From Peptoniphilus genitalis (GTDB lineage: Bacteria > Bacillota > Clostridia > Tissierellales > Peptoniphilaceae): 64,000 nucleotides of DNA. The stretch spans positions 186,001 to 250,000 of the forward strand of contig NZ_CP097885.1 in NCBI RefSeq assembly GCF_023614525.1, in the 5' to 3' direction. The position numbers and the translations under genes are program-made. Positions 34,474 through 43,730 of the stretch are shown here, piece by piece. The stretch's first letter is position 1. The number at the start of each line of letters is the position of its first letter. A model generated the notes under the pieces. It had not been told where the DNA came from. It did not search any database and worked only from the letters and a program-made list of their open reading frames with translations.

Positions 34474-35380
34474 CTTTAACCTCTTGGTATTCTCTCATCA
34501 GCTTTTCTATAAAATCCTTTACACTAAGTATCCTGTCAAAGGATCCAATTGATAAGCCAGTCATGACAGAGCCGTTTTCCACATCCCCATTGACCACTGC
34601 CCTTTTAAGTCTGCCAAGGGTAAAGCCTTCAAGTTCCATCAAGGAGTTTTCTCTCTCAAGCTTTTGATATCCTCGCGTCATCTTATTTTTAATTAGTCGC
34701 ATTGGTATCCCCTTTAGGTTTCCAATTACAGTTACCTTTGAGGAGTTGGACTTCAATAAAATATTCTTATAATTTTCATGAAGGGGACATTCTTTTGTAA
34801 ATAAGAACCCAGTCCCAATTTGTACTCCACTTGCACCTAAGACTTCAGCGGCAAAAATTTCCTTGCCTGAAGCAATCCCACCTGCTCCTATAATTTTTTT
34901 ATTAGTTTCTTTTACAGCTTGTGGCAATAAGGTCATAGTTGTCATTTGACCAATATGACCACCTGCTTCCATACCTTCAGCTATATAGGCATCGGGTTCT
35001 AAGGCTTCGTACCTTTTTATTTGTAGCGGAGAAGATATAAGAGGAATAACTTTTATATTTTTTCTTTTAAAATCATCTGCAAACTTTCTATAAGTTCCTG
35101 CTCCTACAGTTATTACTCTTACATCCTCTTCTAAAATTACCTTGACCAAGTCATCAATGTCTGGCCTAAGCATCATTAAGTTAACACCAAAGGGCTTATC
35201 TGTTTCTCTTCTAAGGGCTTTAATATTTTCTCTTAGTTCTTCCTTGTCCATGCCACCAGAACCTATTATGCCTAGGGCGCCAGCTTTTGATACAGCTGCA
35301 GCAAATTCACCCTTAGCTATATGTGCCATTCCGCCCTGTATAATTGGATAGTCTATATTAAGTAAATCTTTTAAATCCAT
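34451..35380 (-). CDS. fabK: Enoyl-ACP reductase II
   Basis: FMN-containing enoyl-ACP reductase replacing FabI, 309 residues: DYPIIQGGMAHIAKGEFAAAVSKAG, GVNLMMLRPDI, the EAGGHIGQMTTMTLLPQ motif with catalytic His, GAGGIASGKEI and GVQIGTGFLFTKECP. This matches the streptococcal and clostridial FabK type, so the organism is expected to be insensitive to FabI inhibitors (inference from the family). The stop of fabH is 1 nt upstream. Confidence 0.93.
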   Translation of the reverse strand: MDLKDLLNIDYPIIQGGMAHIAKGEFAAAVSKAGALGIIGSGGMDKEELRENIKALRRETDKPFGVNLMMLRPDIDDLVKVILEEDVRVITVGAGTYRKFADDFKRKNIKVIPLISSPLQIKRYEALEPDAYIAEGMEAGGHIGQMTTMTLLPQAVKETNKKIIGAGGIASGKEIFAAEVLGASGVQIGTGFLFTKECPLHENYKNILLKSNSSKVTVIGNLKGIPMRLIKNKMTRGYQKLERENSLMELEGFTLGRLKRAVVNGDVENGSVMTGLSIGSFDRILSVKDFIEKLMREYQEVKDVYKNKK

Positions 35381-35381
35381 C

Positions 35382-36275
35382 TCACCACTCCATTAAAATA
35401 CTTGCAAGTGAAAGCCCTGCACCAAATCCAGATAAAATGACTTTCTCCTTATCCTTAAATAAATCAATATTTTCTGCAATCACAAGCGGAATTGATGCAG
35501 CAGAAGTATTTCCATATTTTTCTAAATTCTGTAGAGAATTATTTTTGTTTATTCCCAGTCTACCTATAAGCTGATTAATAATTCTTTCATTGGCTTGATG
35601 TAAAATTAATTTATCTACATCTTCTCCCCTTAAATTATTTTTATTTAAAAGTCTTCTTATAGAATTTGAAACCTCTTCCACTGCAAACCTATAAACCTTT
35701 TTGCCATCCATGGTAATAAAAGAATTTTCATCCAAGTTCAAGCTGTCTTCATGGGGAAATGAAGCAATATCAGTTTCCCAAAGTTTATCGTTCTTCTCTA
35801 CCAAGACTCCACCAGCTCCATCTCCAAAAAGTATGGCTGTCCTCCTGTCTGTCATATCCATGTAGTCAGAAATTTTTTCGCTTGCAAAAATATAAGCCCT
35901 TCTCCCCTTATCAAGATAGGACTCTGCAATAATTAAGCCAGCAGCAAAACCAGTGCAGGCTAGGTTTATGTCAAGACATAGGCAATGTTGGTTTCCTCCA
36001 AGTTCATCTCTTACTAAGCTTGATATAGATGGCATCCTCTTTTTAGATGTGAAGGAGGCACAAATAATTAAATCTAAGTCTTGCATTGAATTTTTAAATT
36101 TTTTGGCTAAGTCCAATGCCATAAGATCATTTCCACAATTAGAAAATTGTCTCGTAAATATGCCCGTCCTCTTTTCAATCCACTCTGAACTTGTATCAAG
36201 AAATTTTTCAAAGTAAGAATTATCTAAGAAGTCATTAATATCAAACTTGTGAGCTTCTATAAACTTTAAACCCAT
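35382..36275 (-). CDS. fabH: 3-oxoacyl-ACP synthase III
   Basis: Initiating condensing enzyme, acetyl-CoA plus malonyl-ACP. The Cys107-His226-Asn256 triad is intact (DINLACTGFAAGL, LILHQANERI, YGNTSAASIP) and the C-terminus ILSGFGAGLSLASILMEW fits. At 297 residues it is about 20 shorter than typical FabH: the N-terminal strand region before DTSSEWIEKRTGI is reduced. The start at 36275 overlaps the last base of accA. Confidence 0.93.
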   Translation of the reverse strand: MGLKFIEAHKFDINDFLDNSYFEKFLDTSSEWIEKRTGIFTRQFSNCGNDLMALDLAKKFKNSMQDLDLIICASFTSKKRMPSISSLVRDELGGNQHCLCLDINLACTGFAAGLIIAESYLDKGRRAYIFASEKISDYMDMTDRRTAILFGDGAGGVLVEKNDKLWETDIASFPHEDSLNLDENSFITMDGKKVYRFAVEEVSNSIRRLLNKNNLRGEDVDKLILHQANERIINQLIGRLGINKNNSLQNLEKYGNTSAASIPLVIAENIDLFKDKEKVILSGFGAGLSLASILMEW

Positions 36276-37042
36276 TAAACACCTATCCTTCTAAATTTTT
36301 CATGTCTATCTTTAAGGATCTTATCCGAAGAAAGTTTTGAATAGTATTTCAAGTCTTCAAGAATTATCTTTTTAAGATCAGAAATTTTAATTTTGTTGTC
36401 AACTTCTCCTACTATTCCATCAATAATTTTATCTTCGTATAAATCCTTAGCAGTTAATCTCATTAAATCAGCAGCCTCTCTCGCCCTAGACTTGTTTTTG
36501 TATAAAATCGAAGAAAAACCTTCTGGAGAAAGAATTGAAAACACAGCTCCCTCTCCCATATAAATTTTATTGGCAAGGGCAAGTGCCAAGGCACCGCCAG
36601 ACCCTCCTTCTCCTATAATAAAGGCGAGGCTTGGAACCCTTAGGCCTGCCATTGTCATCAAACAATCAGCTATTAGTTGGTGCTGACCTCTTTCTTCTGC
36701 TTCAACTCCAGGGTAGGCTCCAGGTGTGTCAATAAAAGTTACAAGAGGTCTTTTAAATTTTTCTGCAGCCTTCATAAGTCTAATTGCCTTCCTATATCCA
36801 TGAGGTTCTGGCATTCCAAAATTTGTTTTTATGGCTTCTTCTATCTCGTGACCCTTTTGAATACCAATAAAGGTCAAAGTATATTTATCAAGTTCACCTA
36901 GGCCACCTATTATTGCTTGTGAATCTCCAAAGGCCCTATCGCCCTTTACATAAAAATAATCCTCAAATAAATTTTCAATTATTTCTTTCGAAATACTTCT
37001 TTCCTTTGACCTGGCATTTACAACTTTTTCATAAGCGTCCAT
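36275..37042 (-). CDS. accA: Acetyl-CoA carboxylase carboxyltransferase, alpha subunit
   Basis: A 255-residue alpha subunit: VKGDRAFGDSQAIIGGLGEL, GMPEPHGYRKAIRLMKAAEKF, VTFIDTPGAYPGVEAEERGQ and GEGGSGGALALALANKIYMGE are all diagnostic. It is the short form lacking a long N-terminal helix. With AccD it transfers carboxyl from biotin to acetyl-CoA. Overlaps accD by 14 nt. Confidence 0.96.
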   Translation of the reverse strand: MDAYEKVVNARSKERSISKEIIENLFEDYFYVKGDRAFGDSQAIIGGLGELDKYTLTFIGIQKGHEIEEAIKTNFGMPEPHGYRKAIRLMKAAEKFKRPLVTFIDTPGAYPGVEAEERGQHQLIADCLMTMAGLRVPSLAFIIGEGGSGGALALALANKIYMGEGAVFSILSPEGFSSILYKNKSRAREAADLMRLTAKDLYEDKIIDGIVGEVDNKIKISDLKKIILEDLKYYSKLSSDKILKDRHEKFRRIGV

Positions 37043-37889
37043 ACTTCCTCCTATGCATCCTCAAAATTTTTCCAAGGGCTTCTCTTTGATCCTTTCTTTC
37101 AAGAATCATGTCAAGAAAACCAAACTCTTCCAAATTTTCTGCCCTTTGAAAATTTTCAGGCAAGCTTTCATGAAGGGTTTCCTTTATTACTCTCGGTCCA
37201 GCAAAACCAATTAAGGCACCAGGCTCGCCAATATTATAATCGCCTTGAGCTGCAAAGCTTGCACTTACACCACCCATTGTTGGGTTTGTTAAAAGACTTA
37301 TGTAGAGTCCACCCTTTTCTTTAAAAGAGCCCAAGGCTGAACTTATTTTTGCCATTTGCATAAGAGAAAACATTCCTTCTTGCATCCTTGCCCCACCACT
37401 AAGGGAAATTATAATAATTGGCAGCTTACATTTTTCAGCCTCTTCAATCATCTTTGTTATTTCTTCTCCAACATAGGTCCCAAGACTTCCCATCATATAT
37501 TGGTCAATTAGAGAAGCAACAATGACAGAGTTTCCTAAGATTTTTCCCCTTGCAAGCTTTACTGCTTCAGACTTTTTGTCTTCATCCTTCTTCCTATAAT
37601 TGGGAAAGTTTATAGGATTTGATTTTTTTGTACCAAAATCAATAAGCCTATAACCCTTATCTAGGAGTAGGTCAAATCTATTTTCGCCTGTTAGGGGTAA
37701 GTAGAAAGAGCAGCGAGGACAAATAAATAAATTATTTTTTAAGTCATCTAAATAAATAAATTTCCCACAAGCCTTGCATAAAATTCTCTCCTGACTATTT
37801 CTTTTAAAGGATGAATTTTTTGTGAGCTTGCTTAAATTTTTTATTGTATTTAACAAGCTCTTCCTTTTCTTAAAATCTTTAAGTGACAT
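37029..37889 (-). CDS. accD: Acetyl-CoA carboxylase carboxyltransferase, beta subunit
   Basis: A 286-residue beta subunit with an N-terminal zinc finger (Cys38, Cys41, Cys57, Cys60) and the crotonase-fold core: ISLSGGARMQEGMFSLMQMAKISSAL, LTNPTMGGVSASFAAQGDYNIGEPGALIGFAGPRVI. Overlaps accC by 11 nt. Confidence 0.96.
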   Translation of the reverse strand: MSLKDFKKRKSLLNTIKNLSKLTKNSSFKRNSQERILCKACGKFIYLDDLKNNLFICPRCSFYLPLTGENRFDLLLDKGYRLIDFGTKKSNPINFPNYRKKDEDKKSEAVKLARGKILGNSVIVASLIDQYMMGSLGTYVGEEITKMIEEAEKCKLPIIIISLSGGARMQEGMFSLMQMAKISSALGSFKEKGGLYISLLTNPTMGGVSASFAAQGDYNIGEPGALIGFAGPRVIKETLHESLPENFQRAENLEEFGFLDMILERKDQREALGKILRMHRRKYGRL

Positions 37890-39258
37890 TATCCCTCACC
37901 TCTTTCATTCTTTTTAGAAGATCAGTTTCTTTTTCTCTTATAAAGTTAGTGCTTATATTGCCCCTTATAAAATCTAAGTCAAATAAAATGGAATACATAA
38001 AACCTAGATTAGTCTCAATCCCATCAATCATAGTTTCTTCTATAGCTCTTCTTAGTTTTTTAATTGCAGAGAGTCTCCTCTGGTCCTTTACAATAATTTT
38101 TCCAATCATTGAATCATAATAAATGGGAATTTCCAATCCCTTGTAGATTGCAGACTCAAATCTTGTGTCCACTCCTCCAGGTGTAAATAAAAAATTTATC
38201 TTACCACTTGATGGAGTAAAGTCTTTCATTGGATCAAGTGCATTTATCCTAACTTCTATTGCATGGCCTGAAACTTTTACATCTTCTTGATTAATTGATA
38301 GGCCTAGACCAGAAGCAATCCTAAATTGTTCCTTTATTATGTCAAGTCCTGTTATCATTTCTGTTACAGCATGCTCTACTTGAAGTCTAGTGTTCATTTC
38401 ACAAAAATAAAAATTTTCATCCTTATCAACTAAGAACTCAACAGTACCTGCACCAAGGTAGCCAGTAGCTCTGACACAATCCAGGCTAGCCTTATAAAGT
38501 TTTTCCTTTAATTCATCTGAAATGAAATTGCATGGGGCTTCTTCAAGAATTTTTTGATTATTTCTTTGTAAACTACACTCTCTTTCATATAAGTGAAGGA
38601 ACTTATTTCCATCAGACAAAACTTGGACTTCAATGTGCCTTGGATTTTCAATAAATTTTTCTATAAATATTCTTTCATCCCCAAAGGAAGCCTTGGCTTC
38701 AGCCTTGGACAAGTCGATGTAGTGAAAAAGATTTTCAGGAGAATCAACCCTTCTCATTCCCTTGCCTCCACCACCAGACCTGGCTTTTAAAATTATTGGG
38801 TATCCTATTTTGTCACAAATTTCTAAAATTTCTTCCTTTGATTCACCATCAAGAGAGTGTGCCTTCGCCACAGGAACTTTTATATCCTCCATAAGATTTT
38901 TTGCCCCAATCTTATCTCCCATAAGTTTTATAAGATTGGGACTGGGACCAATAAAAATAAGTCCAGCATCGCAAACTTTTTTTGCAAATTCGTAAGACTC
39001 GGACAAGAAACCATAACCAGGATGAATTGCATCGCAACCCTTCTCTATAGCACAAGTAATTATGGCATCCATGTTCAAGTAAGTGTCCTTTGAAAACTTA
39101 TCGCCTATGCAAACTGCTTCATCAGCTATATAAATATAGGATTGGTAAGCATCTGCTTTCGAATAAATAACCAGGGTCTCAATGCCAAGTTCCTTTGCAC
39201 TCCTCAAAATCGAAAGAGCACATTCGCCACGATTGGCAATTAAAACTTTCTTAATCAT
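37879..39258 (-). CDS. accC: Acetyl-CoA carboxylase, biotin carboxylase subunit
   Basis: ATP-grasp biotin carboxylase, 459 residues: KKVLIANRGECALSILRSAKELG, HPGYGFLSES, the ATP loop KARSGGGGKGMRRV, CSLQRNNQKILEEAP, and FCEMNTRLQVEHAVTEMITGLDI. Complete. Overlaps accB by 4 nt. Confidence 0.97.
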   Translation of the reverse strand: MIKKVLIANRGECALSILRSAKELGIETLVIYSKADAYQSYIYIADEAVCIGDKFSKDTYLNMDAIITCAIEKGCDAIHPGYGFLSESYEFAKKVCDAGLIFIGPSPNLIKLMGDKIGAKNLMEDIKVPVAKAHSLDGESKEEILEICDKIGYPIILKARSGGGGKGMRRVDSPENLFHYIDLSKAEAKASFGDERIFIEKFIENPRHIEVQVLSDGNKFLHLYERECSLQRNNQKILEEAPCNFISDELKEKLYKASLDCVRATGYLGAGTVEFLVDKDENFYFCEMNTRLQVEHAVTEMITGLDIIKEQFRIASGLGLSINQEDVKVSGHAIEVRINALDPMKDFTPSSGKINFLFTPGGVDTRFESAIYKGLEIPIYYDSMIGKIIVKDQRRLSAIKKLRRAIEETMIDGIETNLGFMYSILFDLDFIRGNISTNFIREKETDLLKRMKEVRDNVT

Positions 39259-39719
39259 ATTTGCTCCAACTTAAATATTTCTTGATCATATTCAACAAAG
39301 TCTTCATTATTCACAAGACAATCAATAACTTTGCAATCATAGGGTGCCTTTAACTCATTCATCATCTTCATTGCCTCAATTATACAAAGGGTGTCTCCCT
39401 TCTTTACTTGGTCTCCCACTTTTACAAAGGGTTCAGAGTCAGGACTTTTTGAAGAGTAAAAGACTCCTAAAATTGGAGTCCTTAAAGTTTTTATATTTTT
39501 ATTAGCTTCAACTTCTTCTTTCTTATCAAATCCAGAAACTTTTACTGAAGCTTTATCGAGTTCTCTAGTAACTTCTCTTTCAGATATAAGATTCTTCTCT
39601 ATAGGTTTATTTTTTTTTAGCATCAAAGAAAAATTTTCCATCTTAAATTCTAATATTTCTAAAGAAGAATTTTCTAAAGAACTAATAAGCTTGTTTGTAA
39701 GATCTAAATATTTTTCCAT
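39255..39719 (-). CDS. accB: Biotin carboxyl carrier protein
   Basis: A 154-residue BCCP: an N-terminal helical region, a charged linker (about 40-75), then the biotinyl domain with Lys118 in EAMKMMNEL and thumb-like segment GVFYSSKSPDSEPFVKVGDQV. It starts 1 nt after the acpP stop. Confidence 0.95.
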   Translation of the reverse strand: MEKYLDLTNKLISSLENSSLEILEFKMENFSLMLKKNKPIEKNLISEREVTRELDKASVKVSGFDKKEEVEANKNIKTLRTPILGVFYSSKSPDSEPFVKVGDQVKKGDTLCIIEAMKMMNELKAPYDCKVIDCLVNNEDFVEYDQEIFKLEQI

Positions 39720-39720
39720 T

Positions 39721-39942
39721 TTATTTATTTAAAAAATTTATCAAATCTTCAACTGTTATGAATTTTTGAAATTCTTCATCTGGTATCTCTTTGCCAGTCT
39801 CTTCTTCAATTGCCATGGAAAGTTCCACTGCATCAAGAGAGTCAAGACCAAGATCATCTTGTAAGTTTGACTCCATTTTGATTTCCTCTTTCTTTACACC
39901 AAAGTTATTTGCAATAATATTTTTTAAATTTTCTAAATTCAT
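39721..39942 (-). CDS. acpP: Acyl carrier protein
   Basis: A 73-residue ACP with phosphopantetheine-carrying Ser35 in DDLGLDSLDAVE. First gene of the FASII operon, preceded by a GGAGG and a canonical promoter. Confidence 0.95.
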   Translation of the reverse strand: MNLENLKNIIANNFGVKKEEIKMESNLQDDLGLDSLDAVELSMAIEEETGKEIPDEEFQKFITVEDLINFLNK

Positions 39943-39979
39943 TTTTATCCTCCATTAGTTAAGTTTTTTTATGTAATAA

Positions 39980-40008
39980 ATTTTATAGTAATAACTTCAC
40001 TTTGTCAA
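39980..40008 (-). promoter_or_regulatory. Promoter of the FASII operon with inverted repeat
   Basis: Minus strand: TTGACA (40008-40003), 17-bp spacer, TAAAAT (39985-39980). An AGTAAT/ATTACT inverted repeat (39988-39993 and 40009-40014) embraces the -35 and spacer and could bind the MarR protein encoded last in the operon. Confidence 0.62.
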
Positions 40009-40096
40009 TTACTTAATTTTTTTTATATAAATATTTTTTTAGATTTCGCTTTGTTAAATTTTAAAATTTTTAGAAGGAAAAAAAAATTTATTGCAC

Positions 40097-40131
40097 TAAA
40101 AAAGATGGGTCGCCCCATCTTCTTTTTTTAC
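40097..40131 (-). terminator. Terminator after the HlyIII gene
   Basis: AGATGGG/CCCATCT hairpin (40103-40120) with A and T runs on both sides, about 35 nt past the stop. A near copy is at 40888-40916. Confidence 0.8.
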
Positions 40132-40166
40132 TCTTAAATTGTCATTTTTACGATCTAGGTTTTTTA

Positions 40167-40817
40167 TTAAATATAGAGGTAAAAGGCAATAAAGTGAATT
40201 ATTGATGCCGCTAGGACAAAGAAGTGCCAAATTACGTGACTATATTTGAACCTTTTTGATTTGTAAAAATATGTCCCTCCAGTGTAGACAAGTCCACCTA
40301 AAACTAAAAGAAACATAAATTTCCAAGTTGTGTTTGTTACAATTGGCTTAATTAAAAATACAGAAAGCCAACCCATGGCAATATAAATAATCACTGAAAT
40401 AGTTTTTAATTTGTCATAGTTTTTGTATGTAGTGATCTTAAAAACTGTTCCAAAGAGAGCTATTGCCCAAATTAATATTATAAAAAATAATCTAAATCTT
40501 CCTCTTGTTAGTAAAAGTATAACTGGGGTAAAACTTCCAGCTATAAAATAATAAATGGATACATGATCAAAAATTCTAAGAATTTTCTTGATCTTTTCCC
40601 CTTGTACTGCATGGTAAATTGTGCTCATCAAAAATAAAAAGATGAAACACCCGCCATAAATAGAAAAGGCAACAACTTTTAATACATTACCACTTTTTAC
40701 ACTTGGAATAATTAGCATTAAAAGAAAAATAATTCCAAGGAAAACTCCTAGGCCGTGACTAATTGCATTAGCCATTTCTATTTTAAAATATTCTCTAGAA
40801 TTTCCTTTTGATATCAT
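40167..40817 (-). CDS. Hemolysin III / PAQR-family membrane protein
   Basis: A 216-residue integral membrane protein with seven predicted helices. Family motifs: NAISHGLGVFLGIIFLLMLI near the N-terminus, STIYHAVQGEKIKKILRIFDHVSIYYFIAGSFTPV, and a C-terminal HVIWHFFVLAASIIHFIAFYLYI; the conserved His/Asp residues form the putative metal site of the PAQR/HlyIII superfamily. The name hemolysin is historical; a lipid hydrolase-like role has been suggested for relatives. Confidence 0.9.
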   Translation of the reverse strand: MISKGNSREYFKIEMANAISHGLGVFLGIIFLLMLIIPSVKSGNVLKVVAFSIYGGCFIFLFLMSTIYHAVQGEKIKKILRIFDHVSIYYFIAGSFTPVILLLTRGRFRLFFIILIWAIALFGTVFKITTYKNYDKLKTISVIIYIAMGWLSVFLIKPIVTNTTWKFMFLLVLGGLVYTGGTYFYKSKRFKYSHVIWHFFVLAASIIHFIAFYLYI

Positions 40818-40884
40818 ATCTTCCCTCCTTTTACTAATTATACAGCTTATAAAATTTTTTGCAAATTATATTTTATTACTTTAA

Positions 40885-40916
40885 ACTAAAAAAGATGGGC
40901 TGCCCCACCTTCTTTT
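40885..40916 (-). terminator. Terminator after the small GNAT gene
   Basis: AGATGGG-CTG-CCCCACCT hairpin with an upstream A run giving a T tail on the minus strand. Nearly the same 30-nt sequence as the terminator at 40097-40131. Confidence 0.7.
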
Positions 40917-40949
40917 ATAATCTCACATCATGTCACTTGATTTATTTTT

Positions 40950-41216
40950 TTAAGCTCTTACATCATCAAAGTCACTTGACTCAAGTTTCTTTTCTACGTA
41001 AGAACAAGTTCCTTTTATTTTTTTCTTTTCTTTTCTTGCGTCTGCAACAAGTTTTTTCACAAGCTGGCCTGCAAGACCTTGTCCACCAAATTCTGGCTTA
41101 ACAATTGTGTGCTGAGCATCTATTACATCGCCCTCTTCAAAATATTGTAAAATTCCCTTGTAATTATTTTCGTCTTCGCCTATATAATAACAGTTTCTTC
41201 CTTTTTTAACTTCCAT
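40950..41216 (-). CDS. Small GNAT-family N-acetyltransferase (YjdJ-like)
   Basis: An 88-residue member of the short GNAT-like family (Acetyltransf_CG type). The acetyl-CoA loop is visible in HTIVKPEFGGQGLAGQLVKKLVADARKEKKKIKGTCSYVEKKL. Substrate unknown. It starts behind GGAGG (about 41221-41225) and is monocistronic. Confidence 0.85.
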   Translation of the reverse strand: MEVKKGRNCYYIGEDENNYKGILQYFEEGDVIDAQHTIVKPEFGGQGLAGQLVKKLVADARKEKKKIKGTCSYVEKKLESSDFDDVRA

Positions 41217-41278
41217 AGTAACCTCCTATTTTAAATGTTCTTATAAGTTACTTACCCATTTAAAATAAAAGTTCACCC

Positions 41279-43708
41279 TTATTTTATTTTTTCAATGATT
41301 CTGTATTTTGTATCAAAGCCTTCATTAGTTCCTGTGAAGGAGTTGTCGCCTTTTGAAAGTTCTAACATAGCGTCTACAGTTTCTTTGAATTCTGGAAGTT
41401 CTTCTGTCTTTCTGTCAAGCTCGTCAATTCCTTTTTGTTTAAATTCTTGAAGTTTTTCTGCGAAGATTCTCATATTGTCGTCAATTAAGTTACTTCCATC
41501 TTTTAGTTTAAAGGCACCAGCACTTAAGTCAATAATACCATCGTCAAGTTTTTTAATTCCATCTCTCATTGGTACAATTCCCTCAGTCTTAAGTCTTGGG
41601 AATTCTTTGAAGTCTTTAGATTTATCTCTAAATTCTAAAAGTCCACTTGTTAGATCATTTGCACCATTTTTTAACTTGCTAGAGTTAGAATCAAGTTCTG
41701 TGATTGCATCTGTAAATTTATTTACAGCATCTTCACTTTGTTCTGTTCCTTCTCTTAGTTTTGATGAACCATCCTTTAATTTTGTTGTTGCATCATCAAG
41801 TTTAATAAGGGAGTCAGAAAGCTTCATAAGTTGAGATGTGTCAAGTTTTGAAGCTGCTTCAGTCATCGCCTTTGCAAGTTCTCCATCAATTTGTCTTGCT
41901 CCACTAGCAAGTTCTGATGTTCCAGCTTGAAGCTGTTCAAGTCCTCCAGGAAGTTGACTCGTTCCTGAATTTAATCTTTCTGAAGCTACAGCTAGTTGAT
42001 TCATTCCTACTTTTAATTGTTCTAGGCCTTGTAGTTGCCCTGCCATTCCACTTAAACCCTTTAAAGCATGAAGTTGTGCTCCCACATTTTGGGCTGATCC
42101 ACCAATTGTTTGTGCGTTTTTACCAATATTTCGTGCTGCTCCACCAAGTTTAGTAATTGCTTGGAAAGCTATAGCTTGTGATTCTGGATCTTGAATTTGA
42201 CTAAGCATTCCTATTACTTGTTCAATCTCTTGGGCTGAACCTCCAATACTTTGAACGGATGCGACAATCTTTTGAAGGTCTCCCTCAACATTTATATTTC
42301 CAAGATCAGGAAGTTTTGGAGCTTCCATTCCTTGAACTTTATCATTTAATTGTTGGAAGTTGCTATTAAACTTATCTTGACCTCCTGCAAGCTGATTTGC
42401 ACTTTCTAGAGCCTTACTTGCACCAGCGTCAAGCTTATCTGCACCTGCTGAAAGCCTATCTATCCCAGATTTTAATTCTGATAATTTTTTTAGGGCCTCT
42501 TCCTTCATCTCATCAACCTTGCTGAGCTTGCTTGAACCCTCTCTTAGCTTAATTGTTGCGTCCTTTAATTTTCCTATTCCATTGTCAAGTTCTACTGAAC
42601 CGTCGTGAAGCTTTCTTGCTCCATCTTTCATTTCTCCAGTTTTTTCATTCATCTTGCCAACTGCAGAAGTGTAATCAGTGATACCTGAAGTTAATTTGCT
42701 TCCGCCTTCATACATTTCTTGTGCTGCGCCTGGAATTGGTTCAACCTTATCAATAACTTCATCAATTTTGTCTTCAAATTCTCCAGACTTGTCGTATAAT
42801 TTCTTAGAACCGTCTTTTAATTTTACAGTTCCGTCACCCATTTCTGAGATACCATCATTTAATTCATGTTGGGCATCAGATAATTTTGAAGAAGCATCTA
42901 CTAGTTTTTCTGAATTGTCTTCTAGCTCTTTAATTCCATCTCTTAACTTGTCAATAGACTTTAAGTCCGCTTCATTTTGGAAAAGTTCATTGGAAATGAC
43001 AATATAGGCTTCTACAGGTTCATAGCTCTTGATGTCCATTTCTATTGTAGCTTGACTCTTGAATTCTTCCATTTGTCTTTCTTCTAAAATATTTTCAAAG
43101 TTCTCCCTAAGGCCTGGTGTTAAAATTGTTGTAACCATTTCATTTTTACCATCTTTTGCCACTTTTGCATCCTTAGTTTCAATGTTTGATGCAACTTCTT
43201 GTGGGAAAGACATTGCTGCCATTAGGGTGTAAGGTGCATATACTCTTTGCTTTTTACCGCCAATTCTCTTTATAGCATAGTTTTTATTTTCTGCTGAAAT
43301 AACTACTTTTAAATGACCAGACTTGCCTTTAAGATCAGAGTTTTCGATTTTTTCTCCTTCAAGATAATAGTCGATTTTTACATCTACTGGAAGGTCTTTT
43401 TCACTCTTACCTTGGTAGTAGATGTCCTTAACATCTTCGTCCCAATAAATATATCCTGAATCATTTTTTATTATTTCATCTGTCTTTAAGTTCTTTACGT
43501 TTTTTAGGTTTGACTTGTCCTTACCCTTGATATTATCTTCAGAGTTTAGCCAAACAGAAACAGTCTTGTCTGTTATTTTGTCGTCTTTTTTTAGGACATA
43601 AACTGTTTCACTTTTATTTATAATTTCTGATGCTGCAAAAGCAGTATTAGTTAATATCATAGAAGATAAGACTAGGGAAACTACTCCCTTTTGAAAATTC
43701 TTATTCAT
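41279..43708 (-). CDS. Exported coiled-coil repeat protein paired with an MMPL transporter
   Basis: A secreted protein of 809 residues: signal peptide MNKNFQKGVVSLVLSSMILTNTAFA, an N-terminal beta-rich domain (about 30-250), then a long helical region built of repeats of the type KLKDGSxKL / LxxGxxxLxxG (for example GTVKLKDGSKKLYD, GARKLHDGSVELDNG, SKLREGTEQSED) as in YhgE/Pip-like proteins. Unlike YhgE it has no C-terminal membrane helices, so it may be a free or transporter-bound periplasm-like adaptor. It is the last gene of the tetR-MMPL operon and probably works with the exporter. Confidence 0.8.
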   Translation of the reverse strand: MNKNFQKGVVSLVLSSMILTNTAFAASEIINKSETVYVLKKDDKITDKTVSVWLNSEDNIKGKDKSNLKNVKNLKTDEIIKNDSGYIYWDEDVKDIYYQGKSEKDLPVDVKIDYYLEGEKIENSDLKGKSGHLKVVISAENKNYAIKRIGGKKQRVYAPYTLMAAMSFPQEVASNIETKDAKVAKDGKNEMVTTILTPGLRENFENILEERQMEEFKSQATIEMDIKSYEPVEAYIVISNELFQNEADLKSIDKLRDGIKELEDNSEKLVDASSKLSDAQHELNDGISEMGDGTVKLKDGSKKLYDKSGEFEDKIDEVIDKVEPIPGAAQEMYEGGSKLTSGITDYTSAVGKMNEKTGEMKDGARKLHDGSVELDNGIGKLKDATIKLREGSSKLSKVDEMKEEALKKLSELKSGIDRLSAGADKLDAGASKALESANQLAGGQDKFNSNFQQLNDKVQGMEAPKLPDLGNINVEGDLQKIVASVQSIGGSAQEIEQVIGMLSQIQDPESQAIAFQAITKLGGAARNIGKNAQTIGGSAQNVGAQLHALKGLSGMAGQLQGLEQLKVGMNQLAVASERLNSGTSQLPGGLEQLQAGTSELASGARQIDGELAKAMTEAASKLDTSQLMKLSDSLIKLDDATTKLKDGSSKLREGTEQSEDAVNKFTDAITELDSNSSKLKNGANDLTSGLLEFRDKSKDFKEFPRLKTEGIVPMRDGIKKLDDGIIDLSAGAFKLKDGSNLIDDNMRIFAEKLQEFKQKGIDELDRKTEELPEFKETVDAMLELSKGDNSFTGTNEGFDTKYRIIEKIK

Positions 43709-43730
43709 TTTTCTCTCCTTATTTAATAAA

